Below, one piece after another: positions 1 through 12,077 of a stretch of DNA of 64,000 nt. A model generated the notes under the pieces. The model had not been told where the DNA came from, made no database searches, and saw only the letters and a list, made by a program, of their open reading frames with translations. Each line of letters opens with the position of its first letter. The first letter of the stretch is position 1. This stretch comes from Chimonanthus salicifolius (taxonomy: Eukaryota > Streptophyta > Magnoliopsida > Laurales > Calycanthaceae). The stretch covers positions 25,315,302 through 25,379,301 of the forward strand of contig CM023534.1 of assembly GCA_013350335.1 (NCBI GenBank), written 5' to 3'. Made by a program: the position numbers and the translations under genes.

Positions 1-541
1 GCATTGTTATTTATTCCATGAATATTGTATATTGGATTTTATGGTGAGTTCTCCCCACTGGGCTGTTGCTCACGTCCCTTACAATGCAGGATCTGAACCA
101 GAGGAGGGATTGGAGGGACCAGTGGTGCCTCGTTGAAAGTAGGAACTTAGAAGTTCCTAAGGTTTTCCGCACATGGAAACCATTTGTTTGCTTAAATATG
201 TTTGAGTATTTGTAATAAATATGCCTCATGTGGCGTAAGAAACTTATATCTGTAAGTTTTAATGTCGTTGTTTTAATGTCGTGTACATTATATCCACTAT
301 GTTTTCGTGCGTAACGCTGATGAATAAAAATATTCGTTGTGTGATATGGATTGTATATGGGACATATGGTATATGTTTGAGTCCATGTGTGAAAAGCACG
401 TGTGACATTTTCTAGGATCGGGTTTTGGGTAAACTTGAAGATCCAGCCTAGTTATGACGATGGGTGATTAGAGTTTATTGTAAAAAAAAAAAAAAAAATT
501 TAGTTGTGTTCCAGGCCCACATCTGGGTTCGGGGCGTGACA
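1..541 (+). mobile_element. 3' part of a long Ty3/gypsy (Tekay/Del-like) LTR, cut by the window start
   Basis: The segment aligns by eye with the last ~500 bp of the two complete LTRs at 806-3975 and 57094-60313. It shares the 'gttgctcac' block, the 'gaggagg' block, the A-rich run near 482-498 and the closing GGGGCGTGACA. What follows position 541 is not a primer binding site, so this is the end of a 3' LTR or of a solo LTR, not a 5' LTR. It differs enough from the other two to be another subfamily. Its 5' portion lies outside the window. Confidence 0.75.
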
Positions 542-800
542 AATACATTTGTTGGGTTTTGCAGCAACTTTGTAGTTGAATTTTTTTCTTTACGATAAAG
601 AATCCCAAAATTTTACCTCTGAGTACAAGGGTGTTAGATAGTTAAAATATTTTAAATTTAAAAAGAAGTCAAAATTCTCAAATTATAATTTTTTCCCAAA
701 AATCTTATTTATAAAACTCTATATTTCCGTATTATCACGAATTGTAAAATTTCTAAAAAACATGGTGCTCACAATTTGACGTGGGATCTCCTAAGGACTA
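542..800. other. AT-rich spacer, nothing recognised
   Basis: Between two LTR-derived blocks. It is AT-rich with short A and T runs, and I see no ORF, repeat boundary or promoter that can be supported. Confidence 0.5.
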
Positions 801-805
801 ACTAT

Positions 806-3800
806 TGTAATACCCTGACGCGATTTACGCGTAATCAGTATGATAAATCATACTTTGACCAGTTAATCTTGAGGATTACAGTTAAAGCTTTACGAAAAGC
901 CCAGGTTTGGCCCAGTCAGAACTCGAAAGTTCGATAATCCAGCCCGTCTAGTTGGAAGGGCAAAATGATAATTTTCCATTTATAAATATTATTTCTTCTA
1001 TGTATGTAATTATTTGATTATTGATAGATGATATTGATTTCCTTAATCAAGGATTTTAAATTATAATTATATTATTTCAGAAAATAGTATTTAAAACTAC
1101 CCGAAAAGACCCCGAAAGAGAAGAAATAAATATTTTTAGATAATTTCAGAAATAAGAAAATTTTGAGAAAATCATGTGATGTTAGGTTTTAACATGACGG
1201 TTTAGTTTATTTCTCCAAATTTTGAAAATAAAGGTTGTAAACCCTTTTATTAATCACAAGTTAAATTAAGTAAATAGTATCAAAATGTGGATTTTGTTTA
1301 AATCTATAGTTTTTGGTGAATTGAAAATCTCCAAAGTTTTATGACAAGTAGAGTTTATAAAACCAAACATTTTTGTTAAATTGGATGAAATTAATTAAAT
1401 TATTTAAACCATGTTTTTAGTTAAAAATTTGATTTAAGATAAAACTGGACTTATTTGCAAAATTTTCAGGAAGGACTTACCTGCAAATAATTTCTATTGT
1501 TTTACTGTTACTGCTTCGACGTGGCCATGCCAATCCATGCAGCACCCGTGGGCTGCCGGTGATGTGTCGATCACCTGGCCTGGTTGGAGGGTTTATAAAA
1601 TCTACCCTCCTCCCAGCTGGATTCACCCCAGATCAAAATCAACTCTCTGTGAAAACCAGACCAAACCACTCCCTCTCTGTTTTCAAAATTTTCACTATAG
1701 CTTGGAAGTGGGAGACTTTTCAAATTTTGGATTTTCGACCTTAGAGCTGAAGCGAAGGTAACCTCTGTGTTCCTTTTCAAATTCTAAACCATCTAGAATC
1801 AAACAGAAGTAAAATTGATCAAGTTGTGAGTATGTAAATCGGATTTGATATTTAAGGAAAAACTTGAAAATTCTTGTGTCATACTAGTGTTCACGCTAAA
1901 ATCAAATATTTTGAATCGGAGTTAAGGTTTTAATTTATTCCCTTTTTCAAGAGGACTCACTGAAGAGTTCATCTGACCAGTTAGATGTGAAAAATGAACT
2001 CAGAAAATCCACTGTTTCTGGATTCGCATTTCACTCACCCGCTGTTGTTACTGTCTGCTGTTGGAGACAGAGGAGGATGACGACTCTCGGAAGGTCCGAG
2101 AGTTGTGCTTTGGACGTTCTGAAAACCGACACTTTCAGAAGTTCTGAGATTCGATTCAGGATTCCGAAGTGTCTAGAGGCTGACCGTTCTCCCGCCTCTA
2201 CTGACGGGATGTTCCGAGTCTGTTCGGAAGATCAAACTCGTCGGAAAGCTGCAAGTTTCGAGACCCACAGAAGGTTCTGTTTTCTGTTTTTCAGTTCGGA
2301 AGCACCCTCGGAAGTTCCGAGACATGAACCTCGGACGTTCCGAAGGACAGAATCATGTACCGAAGGTTCTGTAGACCAGTTTAGGCAGTGGCTAGGAAGA
2401 TCCGAAGCCACAGTACCTGGTTCCGAGGCATGTTCCGAGGAACCCAATTTTGAATTCTAAAATTTAGTTTGATTTAAGATTTCTAGTTTAGACCCTAGGT
2501 TTTTATGTAATATTTATACCCCTTTTTATAGCTAAAAATGATATTAACCCCCCTTCTCTTAATACTATAGTGTATTACTTATTGTATTCACTTCCAAGTT
2601 GATACTCTATATTTGTGGCTAACTCAACCCGATAGCTATCTATAGCTGCGCGATTTCCTTCGCCGCTCGGTAGAAAAGAAGGGTTCGAGCACTGAGTGAC
2701 CTCTGGGCTTAACTTGCTATAAGAGTAGTGGCTTGAGTACCTTATACCTCTTTGTCTAACTCAATACGTCAACCTGGTTATGCCCAGAAGACAATATGAG
2801 AAGTGGCCTGAGCACTCTATTATCTATATTGTTGATTATTGTAACTTAAAATAGTTAGTAAACAAATAGGAGACTCAATTCCATTTCCTCTAGAGATTTC
2901 TGGAAATAAGATTTGAAATATATGAGTATGTATTGCTTGTTATGCTATATATATCGACTGATCATTATCTGTATATCTGTTTGTATGCTTAACAGATTCC
3001 TCGATACTACACATTTTCGGTGAGAAGACTTAACATTACAGTAGAAGTAAATCAGGTTAAAAAGGCATCTAGTGTAATGAGTGGTTTCAAGGATCTGTTT
3101 TGATGAACTCACTTATATGCTTATACAGGATGCACTATTGTGAAAAGTGCTTATGAATATTTATGATGTTGATCATACATGATGATGTTTATGAGTTGTG
3201 ACGATATTGATACTACTTCCACGTACCCTTTACTATTGAACCATTACCGGCCTTGGGGGTGTCGGTTTACGTCTACTAGACCAGGTGTGTCGACAGTTGC
3301 TGACCACGGTTGTGTCAGTACCGGCTTTGGGCATGCCAGAGATGTACTTGTAAGAAGTATTTTGTCCGTGTCGGAACTTAATACTATTGGTCTCAGCGTA
3401 GTATCTAGGTGTTACTGTGGATGTCAGCAATTATAAAATTATGATAAGATCTTAAGCAGGATGAAACTGTTATGTTGATAATATTGATTTTTGACTAACG
3501 TGATATTCAATAAACTGCATTGTTATGTTCTTTCACTAGGTTAGTTAGCTCACACTACTTACATTTCAGGAGATGTACCAAAGGAGGAGGAACCTCCATA
3601 TCGAACTTAGGAAGGATAAGCTTTGGCGTGGCCTTGGTTTCCCTTGGACGAGGACTTGTGGTTGGATTTTGGTTCTTTGAAACCAAAATTTGTGTAAAGT
3701 ACCGTATGTGGTACTTATTTTATGATGGCTTGTAAAACCAATATGTGTTCTGTAGTAACTCTGATTTGTTTATGAAATATTCCGTTTATGTAAACATGCA

Positions 3801-3975
3801 ATTGTATGTTATGTGTATGCATGTGGATAGGCTTATGGTTTGTGTGTGAGTCCACATGTTGAGAACATGTGTGGCTGGGCCTAACCCTTGATCCAGCCCA
3901 GTCATAAGCCTTGAGATTACTTTCAAAACAAAAATTAGAAACGTTCCGGGCCCACTTCCGAGTCAGGGCATTATA
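806..3975 (+). mobile_element. Solo LTR of a Tekay/Del-like Ty3/gypsy element
   Basis: The unit starts TGTAATACCCTGA and ends GGGCATTATA, matching the start and end of the 5' LTR at 57094-60313 (TATAATACCCTGA ... GGGGCATGACA). It is flanked by a perfect 5-bp duplication, ACTAT at 801-805 and 3976-3980. No primer binding site, gag or pol follows, so the internal region and one LTR have been lost, normally by recombination between the two LTRs. At 3,170 bp it is a long LTR. ORFs inside it (for example 1987-2460) are not conserved in the sister LTR and are not genes. A cluster of TTCCGA-type motifs lies at about 2080-2450. Confidence 0.88.
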
Positions 3976-4976
3976 ACTATAGTACGTAGATGTCTTTATT
4001 TGCTCTTTTATAATATGTTTGCTTTGGTATTTTGTATTTATCTATTTTGATAAGTTATATATGGTTGCGTTTGGATGAGGGATAAATTTTGCAGGGGTGG
4101 CTAATCAATTATGAATACCTTTTGCAAATGTTGCTCTTATCTTGTTTGATAATTACAGTGGAAAAGTTAGAATTTACTCTAAAGATAAAAATCTTGTTTG
4201 GTAGCTCTAAATAGAGAAAACCTGATATATTAACAATTTTAAGATGATCAATAATTTTTAATAATGTATATAATATAAAAAATATAAATAAAATTTTCTC
4301 TTAGAATTTTTTCCATATAAATTGCTATAGAAATTAATAATATATCTTATAATAATATTATATAATTTTCTATAGATTCTTTCTCATAGTTATAATTTAA
4401 AATAAAACTTGCGTAACTGTAAAAAGTGAGATAAAGAAAAAACATTTTTTACATGTAATTTTTTTTAATCCTAATAAATAAATAAAAATGCCAAGACATA
4501 TCTTCATAAAATTCATAATTTGTTCCTTAGTGATGTGAAATACATAATATAATACGCTACTATAATAGTTTATAAAAAATCCAAGTTAATAAATAATAAC
4601 TAAGATAAAATTAATATTAATAACCCCTTAGTTGGGAATGAGATGGACTCCCTGTTCGATTTGCTAGAATTTTCAAAACACGAGACTAAAATATTTTAAA
4701 ATTTTAATTTTTTATAAAAAATTGAAATTGGGTAAGAATGCCTAAAAATTCATTTATAAGTGAAAATATTTCATACATCCATGTTGGATTATATAACTAA
4801 ATCTATTTTTAAAATTCTAACTCATTTTCAATTCAAGTCAACTAATTTATGTTGGTTTAAATTGGGTTACACTCTATGTGCTATCTTGACCCAGATAAGC
4901 CAGAGGCCAGGCCTAGAATGGTTGATCCAAGAACAACCCAGCAATCGTTTGGGCGTGTGGGTGGGTGATGTGCAGA

Positions 4977-5018
4977 GTCCCACATCGGAAATAGAGGATT
5001 TTCGAGAGGGATTTATAT
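4977..5018 (+). promoter_or_regulatory. USE-like box plus TATA box in the TRIM LTR (U6-type spacing)
   Basis: GTCCCACATCG (4977-4987) matches the plant snRNA upstream sequence element RTCCCACATCG. It is followed after 24 bases by TTTATAT (5012-5018). In plant snRNA genes a spacing of about 23-24 marks Pol III (U6-type) promoters and about 33-34 marks Pol II ones. The second LTR keeps the box (5378-5388) and the 24-base spacing, but its TATA has decayed to TTCATAC. The motif match is seen directly; promoter activity is inferred. Confidence 0.5.
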
Positions 5019-5100
5019 GTAGGCATGCCTCTTCACTTGGTGCGACGCGTTTTGGGCCTACCATGTGGGCCATGCCTAAGGCAAAACCGTGAGGGCTCTG

Positions 5101-5106
5101 TTTTTT
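5101..5106 (+). terminator. T6 run, possible Pol III terminator in the TRIM LTR
   Basis: A run of six T lies about 83 bases after the TATA-like box, where a short Pol III transcript starting near 5040 would end. The second LTR has five T (5501-5505) at the matching position. An earlier T4 (5050-5053) could also terminate weakly. This is inference from position only. Confidence 0.3.
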
Positions 5107-5175
5107 GGTCAAGAGAGGACAATTTCACGCTGAGTTAGCCTTAAGCCCTATTTACGGGTCGGGTCGTTACAAATT

Positions 5176-5188
5176 TGGTATCAAAGCC
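5176..5188 (+). other. Primer binding site of the TRIM
   Basis: TGGTATCAAAGCC is complementary, with one mismatch, to the 3' end of plant initiator-Met tRNA and begins four bases after the 5' LTR. Confidence 0.85.
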
Positions 5189-6418
5189 AAGTTCAACACT
5201 CGGATTGTGTGGGCCTACTGCCTTCCACTGGGTTTATTGGGTCGAGCCGAGGGCGGCTTTGGGCTTTAGGGGGGCGGATTGTGATATCCTGACCCAGATA
5301 AGCGAGGCCATGCCCAGAATGGCTGATCCAAGAACAACCCATCAGTGGTTTGGGCGTGTGGGTGGGTAATGTGCATAGTCCCACATCGGAAATGGAGGAT
5401 TTCCGAGAGGGGTTCATACGTAAGCACACCTCTTCACTTGGTGTGAAACATTTTGGGCCTACCGTGTGGGTCAGACCAAGGCAAAGCCGTGAGGGCTCTA
5501 TTTTTGGGTCTAGAGGGAACAATTTCACACTAAGTTAGCCCTAAGCCCTATTTACAGGTCTGGTCATTACACTCTAACCTTTGTAATTAAGTGCATAATA
5601 ATGATATGGTTTAAGCAAAAAGACATTTATAAAAAAAAATCTCCACTTTTAAAATATATTTATGATAATGAATTAATTTTAAAAAATCATCATCATATTT
5701 TAATTTAAATTAAAAAAATATTGTGGACCAACCCATATTTTAAATTGATCGAATTAACAGTCTAATATTTGACAGCGACGTGAGTCGGATTTGAATTCAC
5801 CTGTTCAAGCTGAACGCAAAATATTTTATTTCTAAAAATGACACGTTGTGCTAATATGAGTGAGTCATTATGGTCTTATATCTCAAATTGAATTGAATGA
5901 TATTTGATAATAATATGAAATTTATTAATTTTATAAATTTAAAAAATTTATTAGTACCAGGATTTATATAAAGTTGGTCTCGTAAAACACATAAAACCTT
6001 AAAATTTAAACAACTGAAAATAAATAATTGAAAAAATATTTTTATTCTCTATCAAATTTAATTACTTAAATCAAATAGATAAATTTTTTTTATTTTATAA
6101 TTATAATGTTGAAAATATTTTATTTATTTTAGTAAAATTATTTTTCTAATAAATTAACAAATTTTAAAAATAAAGATTATTAGATTGAAATTGATTTGCA
6201 TTAAGTTCCATTCACTGCTATGAAGGGGATTGAGAGGAATATGAAGAGAAGGAGAGACAAGGGTTTTATGATTACCACTAGACATCAAAGGGTTTTCAGA
6301 TTTGCCAAAGGAGAGGTAAAATCAAGATTTTTTATATCTACCCTCTCGTTACCCAATAGAGGAATTCAAGGGTTACCCGTGTTCCCCCCTCTTTTCACCT
6401 TAAACAAACGCAACCTAT

Positions 6419-7583
6419 AGTATTTTTGGAATGTGAGGTGTAGTAATACATCATCATCATTATAATCTAGAATCTCATCTCTCATTATAATCTAGAATCT
6501 CATCTCTTTGAAGTGAGTTTTTCTTCTTCAGTTGACTATTTTATAAATCAAATCACCGGCCACTCTACTATTTTGGATGCTCTTTTTTATCCTTTACCTT
6601 CATGTTCCCAACCACTTCTCCTAGTGCCTATAACATGTAACATCTCAATTCTACATACTAAGGTCGGGTCAGGTCTTATACTAACATAATCAAACTATCT
6701 TAAACAAATTCCTCTCAATTTATAATCTATCGGATCTATTTTTGAACTATCACTATTGCAATCATTTCTAACTCTAGAATTTAAGATTAATCCACTCATT
6801 CAACGTGTCATACACATCTCCACAATTCTAATTTTATTTATTTGTCTTTTCTTCATTGTTGTCTCAACTCCATAAAACATTTCACATGTAACAAGTGTTC
6901 TGTAAAATCAACATTTTGAGGTGAAGAGGGTCTCTTTGATCACATAGAGCCCCACTTGTTTGTCAACATTTTGCTCACCCACTTATCCTCTTAGTTGTGT
7001 ATAACAATACATGTCATTCTTATATTCGGTGTTTCTTTTTTATTTATGATGATATTGATTTTATTACGTTTGGCATTCTTTTGTTTTGAATTTGTATATT
7101 TTTAAAATTTTATAATATTTTATAATGATGTTATTAGATGGGCCTACAAGATGCCAATTTATGTATTTTCCTTTTTAATCTGCTGTTCATATGTCCCAGT
7201 CAATTGTATTGTAATTAAGTAAGCATACAAACTATTTAGGAGGCTACTTAGTATTTCAGTTGAATAGTTCAGTAATGTGCAAATCATTTATGATAAAATG
7301 TTGTTTAAAAACCCCCCAAGGGGTTCGCCAGACAGTCAACAAGCGAGAACTCAATTCAAGCTCAACCTTAAAGAATCATTGTCCGTAGTTATTTATATGT
7401 GGAATTTGAAAGTCTTCACGTGCTTCTAGAATTAGTGAAGTAAACTCTCCTCTTCCATTGAGACATCTAGAAGACACCTTGGTCGTATAAAAATATATTG
7501 TTAATAAAAATATATTGTTAATAAAATTTTAAATTAAAGATCATGCCACCAAACATGATTTTTGGAATTCTAAACTCATGAGT
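6419..7583. other. Intergenic AT-rich DNA with a short tandem duplication
   Basis: No gene recognised. Near 6455-6505 a ~25-bp segment containing TATAATCTAGAATCTCATC occurs twice in tandem. The stretch around 7030-7190 resembles the one around 55760-55920 (both contain a GTTATTAG.TGG.CCTA block), suggesting an unnamed dispersed repeat. Confidence 0.4.
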
Positions 7584-8588
7584 CACGGTGTAGAATATTG
7601 GCTGATATAATATATATCGGTCGATATATAGTCGTACAATACACATAAGTGTAAAATATTAGCTGATACATATTGGGTTGGTCAAAACATATCGATTTTT
7701 AAGGGCCAATATATATATTGTATCGGCCATATAGTTACCCATATCACCGTTATTTGTGTTTTTTTTGTTTAATTCCGAAAAAATAAATCTGCCGATATAT
7801 GCGTTTTTAATTTATTTAATTTTAAAAAAATAAAAAATTAAATCAGCAGATATTAATAAATTTTAGGAAACTGAAATTACATCTTAAATTTATTTTATTA
7901 GACTGAAATTTTATAAATTCACATAAGTTTTCTACAAATTCCATTTCTGTCCAATAATCACCAGGCCTGAAAATGGGCCTCGTACAGGTACACTTTTGTT
8001 ATCAAAATAAAGCTAAGGTCCTTAACACCATGCGGATAATGGTCAATACTAAATTATTATAATTTTATTACATTTTTTTAGGTTTACGTGCGTATTTTGG
8101 GTGGTTGAGTCTTGAAAATACTTAAACTTAGATTAAGTTCATCAAATCCAAACTGGAACATTGACTTTTAAAATTTTTGTTCTCATCTATCCAGTCTTTC
8201 AAAATATTTGCACAATCATTTTTAATCCTTTAATCTAAGAATATAAAATTGATGAATAAATTTTATTTCATACTAATTAATTTTAATATTAATATAGAAT
8301 AATTATCTTTAATTTATATTTCAAATTAACTATCCTTCACGAGTTTTTGTAAGTTTTCATTGTTTTTTTTTTAAAAACATCTGAAATTCTCAAGTTTGTA
8401 ACTTAAAAACAATTTGAACATGTAAATGATCAATATTTACTGAAAAAAATTACATTTCCATGAAGTCCATAATTTCTATAATTTTTCTAAATTTTTATGA
8501 AAAAAATAAAATAAAAATTAGTTGAGAGAAATAAAATATCGGCAACATATCAGCCGATATATCGCCCACTCTGATTTTTTAACCCCTT
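7584..8588. mobile_element. Small hAT-related non-autonomous element
   Basis: The left part (7584-7760) carries many TATCGGCCGATA-type palindromes like the ends of the hAT element at 16309. The right part (about 8280-8588) resembles the right-end region of that family and ends TTTAACCCCTT, close to the family end ACCCCTG. The left border CACGGTGTAGAATATTGG resembles CAGGGGTTATAATATCGG at 16309. No 8-bp target duplication is recognisable, so the exact ends are uncertain and the copy is probably old. No coding capacity. Confidence 0.55.
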
Positions 8589-10107
8589 AGAATTTTTGTA
8601 AGGTGGGTTAGTGCCCGAATCACCATAAAAAATAGGAGTCGAGTAGTAGACCAATAGTGGTTGAAACTTATTAGGTGTACTGTGGAGTGAGAAACCCTTT
8701 CATAGTGCATTTCCAAATAGTCTAAAGTTGGGTGATTCTAAAAGTAGATGTAGGTTTATTTAAACCGAACCACTATAAATTCTCATGCATTTTTGGTGAT
8801 TGGTTTGTTTGGTTACTTGCATTTAAGTTTCAATATTTGTTGTTAATTGATTAATAATTGATTGTTGAAAATAAATAAAATAAATAAAAATTGGTTGATC
8901 CTATCCCCTCCCCCCCCCCTCCCCTCCCCTCCTCTCATCTAGGACCCGTGCATTGGTCTAGCCGGACTTTCATTATAGTTATATTATCCTACAAGTACTA
9001 TGAAATCCAACCTCATGCTAAGTTGTGAAAATCCAAAATTTTGATTATTAACATTAAAGTTTTTATTTTCAATGAAAATAAACAAAACATTGTCTTAGCG
9101 AACACAAAAAACCTCACTTTTCTCCTCAACGAATTGTCTTGGAAGAAGAGGAAAACGTCACATTTTTGTGGTCTTGAGAAAGAACTATTCTAGAGGGGAA
9201 GAAAAAATAGTCTCATTTTTTATGTTCCTTTTTTTTATAACTGAAAAAATGACAAACGACTGTTTAGGGTGGCTACAGTGTACATAAAAAAGACCAATTC
9301 TTAAACATCCAATTACATGTCAAAGAAACAAATAACTAAAAATAACTATAACTTCTAATTGCACTCAATAGATTGATCAATTCTCGGTAGGCAAAACTCA
9401 TGGCTGGTCTTCTTCATTGCATTTACCTCTTCAAATGTATGAAAACGTATTTATATTCATGTAGTGTAATTTAATTGTGAACTTTTGAATTCAGTTGTAA
9501 GGATTGATTTTAGATGGATATGGGATAGATGTTCTTAAAAATTCATTCAAATATTGTTCTTCAACCATGTGGTGGTCTAAAATAATCAAATACGATCAAA
9601 GTGATTTTTACACCATTTAACATCTATTGACTTGTCTACATTTTACACAAACAGCAATGAATATTATTTATATGACAATGAAGTTTTAGAATCTACTAAT
9701 CATTACAGTATTTATTAAATGAATAATTTAGATCAAGCCCATCATCATGCAAGCTTGCTTATTGGATTTGAATTGATAGTTCAAAATAAATAGATTATTG
9801 ATCAAAGCCTTAACCAAACTCAAACCAATCAACTGACGCCAAGCAACCTCTCATTCCCTCATAACAGGGAGAGAGAGAGATCTGCTCCTCCTCTTCTGCT
9901 CTCTCTTCTCTTTCTATTTCCTTGCATAGCCCATCCTGCCTGAATTGTCGCCTGATCTTCCAGCCCTCTGCTTCCCTGTTCTATTCGAGCAGAGCTTCTT
10001 CCTACTGCTGTTGTGTCACCCTTGTTGCTTCTCTGACACTTGCAAGTACAACCAGGCTTCTTCTCCTTCTGCTGCCAGTGGGAGCTGCTCGCCCTGCAAC
10101 CTGCAAC
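8589..10107. other. Intergenic DNA with C/T-rich tracts
   Basis: No gene recognised. A C-rich, T-containing tract lies at about 8905-8938. The last 270 bases (about 9840-10107) are CT-rich and resemble a retroelement leader or UTR, without enough structure to assign. Two overlapping short ORFs there have strongly biased composition and no recognisable domain. Confidence 0.4.
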
Positions 10108-10304
10108 TGTTGAAAATTTTACAGAATAACCGATTGATTTTACAACCAGGATAACTGATTGCACAGCTATATGATTGATTTATTTCCGGATTGTATAATC
10201 TGTTTCCTTATTTGTAGCTAGGTTTGTATCCTATAAATTGTAATGTTTTCATTGAGCAAAATATTTGAAAAAAGAGGAATCCAATTGGTTCCTAAATTTT
10301 AAGA
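10108..10304 (+). repeat. 5' LTR of the copia element
   Basis: Starts TGTTGAAAATTTTACAG and continues to about TTTTAAGA. The same ~200 bp recurs, reverse-complemented, at 13219-13424. The 3' border could shift by a few bases because the two copies agree until TTTTAAGATG. Confidence 0.85.
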
Positions 10305-10317
10305 TGGCATCAAAGCC
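10305..10317 (+). other. Primer binding site (initiator-Met tRNA)
   Basis: TGGCATCAAAGCC follows the LTR directly and matches the usual TGGTATCAGAGCC at all but two positions. Confidence 0.75.
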
Positions 10318-11236
10318 ATGGTTCTAAATTCTGTTGTAGATCTTGAGAAGGGGTTTCCAAGTGAAACCCGACAGATCTGGGATTAAGAAAGGGGTTTGGA
10401 TTTCAGGAGGAAATCACAGATCCCGTCGCCAGGCTGAAGGAAGCGGCGGAAATCAGAAAAGGGGGATCGGCGATCTCGTTTTTTTTTTCCAAAAGCTGAG
10501 GTGGAAATCAGAAAAGGGGGATCGATAGCAGCCCAGTTGAGCATGAACGCTCAAGTATCCAAATTGTTCAGATCTGAGACAACACGGGTTCCACATCGCA
10601 CGTACGAATGGCGCAGAAGCAGGGACACCAGAGGCAGCAAGAAGCCATCGTCTAACAGCGAGAACGAAAGTGGGGTTTCCAAGAGCTGCGGCGGAAATCG
10701 CAAGACCCAATTGCAAAACCAGAGCCATGGGCAGAAGGCACACACAGATCAGATCTCGAGCCAGATCGGCAGAGGGAAGGCGGAGATCTGAGAGCAGAGC
10801 CCAGATCCAGTCATCTCGGTCAAACCTAGATCTGATCATTTCCGATCTAAGATCTAGTGCCTTCTCCAAAACTAGGTGCGCCCTGAAGATAATGAAAGTC
10901 AGCGTTAAAATTAGGAATGCTCGTTCAGATTCGAGATCTCTTCATCTCTCTCCAATGCTTCTGCTTCGTCTTTTGAAAGTGAAAAGAGGAGAGAGAGAGG
11001 TTTGAAGAATTGAACGGTTCCAAGAAATTGAAACGGAAGAGGAAAGGCGGAGATCTGATCACTTCTGAATGATTTCGGGAACAGGCGCAAGCAAAGGAAG
11101 AGACCTAAATCGCAATCGCCCAAGCCTGATTGGAAGGGGCTTCCCTCCGAATCTCTGTCTATACCGCTATTGTACTCAGACCACCACGCCAGATCGCCAC
11201 GCTCGCTGAATCACCACGATCGATAACACAGACGTG

Positions 11237-12075
11237 ATGTCTTCCTCCATGCAAGAATCATCTGGAACAAAATCGGTTCCTATTGTTGTTCAATCTGAAA
11301 GTATTTTTAATGCAGGGATCATTCTTACTGAATCAAATTATGATGTTTGGTCACAGCTAATGGAGATCCATATTGCGGAGAGGGAAAAACTCTCTTATAT
11401 TCGTGGTAAGATGAAGTCACCTGCAGAATCTGAAGATGGATATGAAAAATGGTATGCCGAGAATCAGGTGAAAAGATAGTTATTGATGTCCATGACTCCA
11501 GATATTATGAAGCGTTACTTACGCTTACCCGCTGTCTACGAAATCTGGATTGCTATGTCAAAAGCCTTTTATAGTGGAAGTGATGAGTTGCAAGTTTTCG
11601 TGTTGAACCAAAAGGCCTTCACCGCCACACAAAGTGGAAAGTCTCTTTCAGAATATTATGGAAAGTTGATCGGGAATTTCCGAGAGCTGGACCATCGAGA
11701 TAAAGTTATCATGAAGGATCCTAATGATATTGTAGTATACCAAAAGTCCATTGAACGACTAAGGGTGCACATATTTCTTGCTGGACTGGATGCAACGCTT
11801 GAACAAGTTCGTGGAGAGATTCTATGTAAAGAACCAATTCCAGATTTGGAAGAATGTTATGCGTTCATTAGACGAGAGGTGCTATGTCGTGCAACTCTCA
11901 AAGGAGAGTGAAAGTTCTGAAGCTTCAGCCATGGTGACTCGAAACCGACCAGCCCAAAACTAGCAGGACTGTCCAAGGGGCAACCATCCAAAAAGCACCA
12001 ATGGTGTCGATAAGTCTGCATATAAATGCACCCATTACAATCAGACCGGGCATACCAAAGATCGTTGCTTTGAAA
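11237..12075 (+). pseudogene. Copia gag polyprotein (capsid/nucleocapsid), broken
   Basis: Gag packages element RNA into cytoplasmic particles. The reading starts at ATG 11237, shows the copia N-terminal pattern (LTESNYDVWSQLMEIH), and is stopped by TAG at 11477. It resumes at about 11483 with a UBN2-type capsid region (SLSEYYGKL, LEECYAFIRREV) and shifts frame near 11905. The zinc knuckle at about 12020-12065 reads C-T-H-Y where the second Cys is expected, with the His and last Cys present. The next segment (protease) follows in another frame. Confidence 0.85.
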
Positions 12076-12077
12076 TT

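Larger units (their letters stand above)
4877..5571 (+). mobile_element. TRIM (terminal-repeat retrotransposon in miniature)
   Basis: Two direct LTRs, 4877-5171 (295 bp) and 5280-5571 (292 bp), enclose only 108 bp. Both LTRs start TGTG.TATC.TGACCC and end GGTC.TTACA. The element is flanked by a perfect CTCTA duplication at 4872-4876 and 5572-5576. Next to the 5' LTR is TGGTATCAAAGCC (5176-5188), a primer site for initiator-Met tRNA. Just before the 3' LTR is a purine tract with six G (about 5268-5279). There is no coding capacity, so it must move using proteins of another element. Size and layout are typical of TRIM/SMART elements. Confidence 0.93.
4063..6415. mobile_element. Non-autonomous TIR DNA transposon (Harbinger-like?) hosting a TRIM
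   Basis: Left end GGTTGCGTTTG (4063-4073) and right end CAAACGCAACC (6405-6415) are perfect 11-bp inverted repeats, with weaker similarity further inward. Both sides are flanked by TAT (4060-4062 and 6416-6418), compatible with a 3-bp target duplication. Removing the nested TRIM (4877-5571) leaves about 1.65 kb of AT-rich DNA with no transposase. A 66-codon ORF at 6220-6420 spans the right end and is not credible as a gene. The 3-bp duplication and GG-TTTG ends suggest PIF/Harbinger, but the superfamily is an inference. Confidence 0.6.

Noticed and set aside
1987..2460. 157-codon frame in the solo LTR
   Set aside because: The homologous LTR at 57094 does not keep the frame. The open reading is due to the TTCCGA-rich repeats.
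10453..10869. 138-codon minus-strand frame
   Set aside because: It is antisense to the untranslated leader of the copia element, with overlapping frames on the other strand and no domain.
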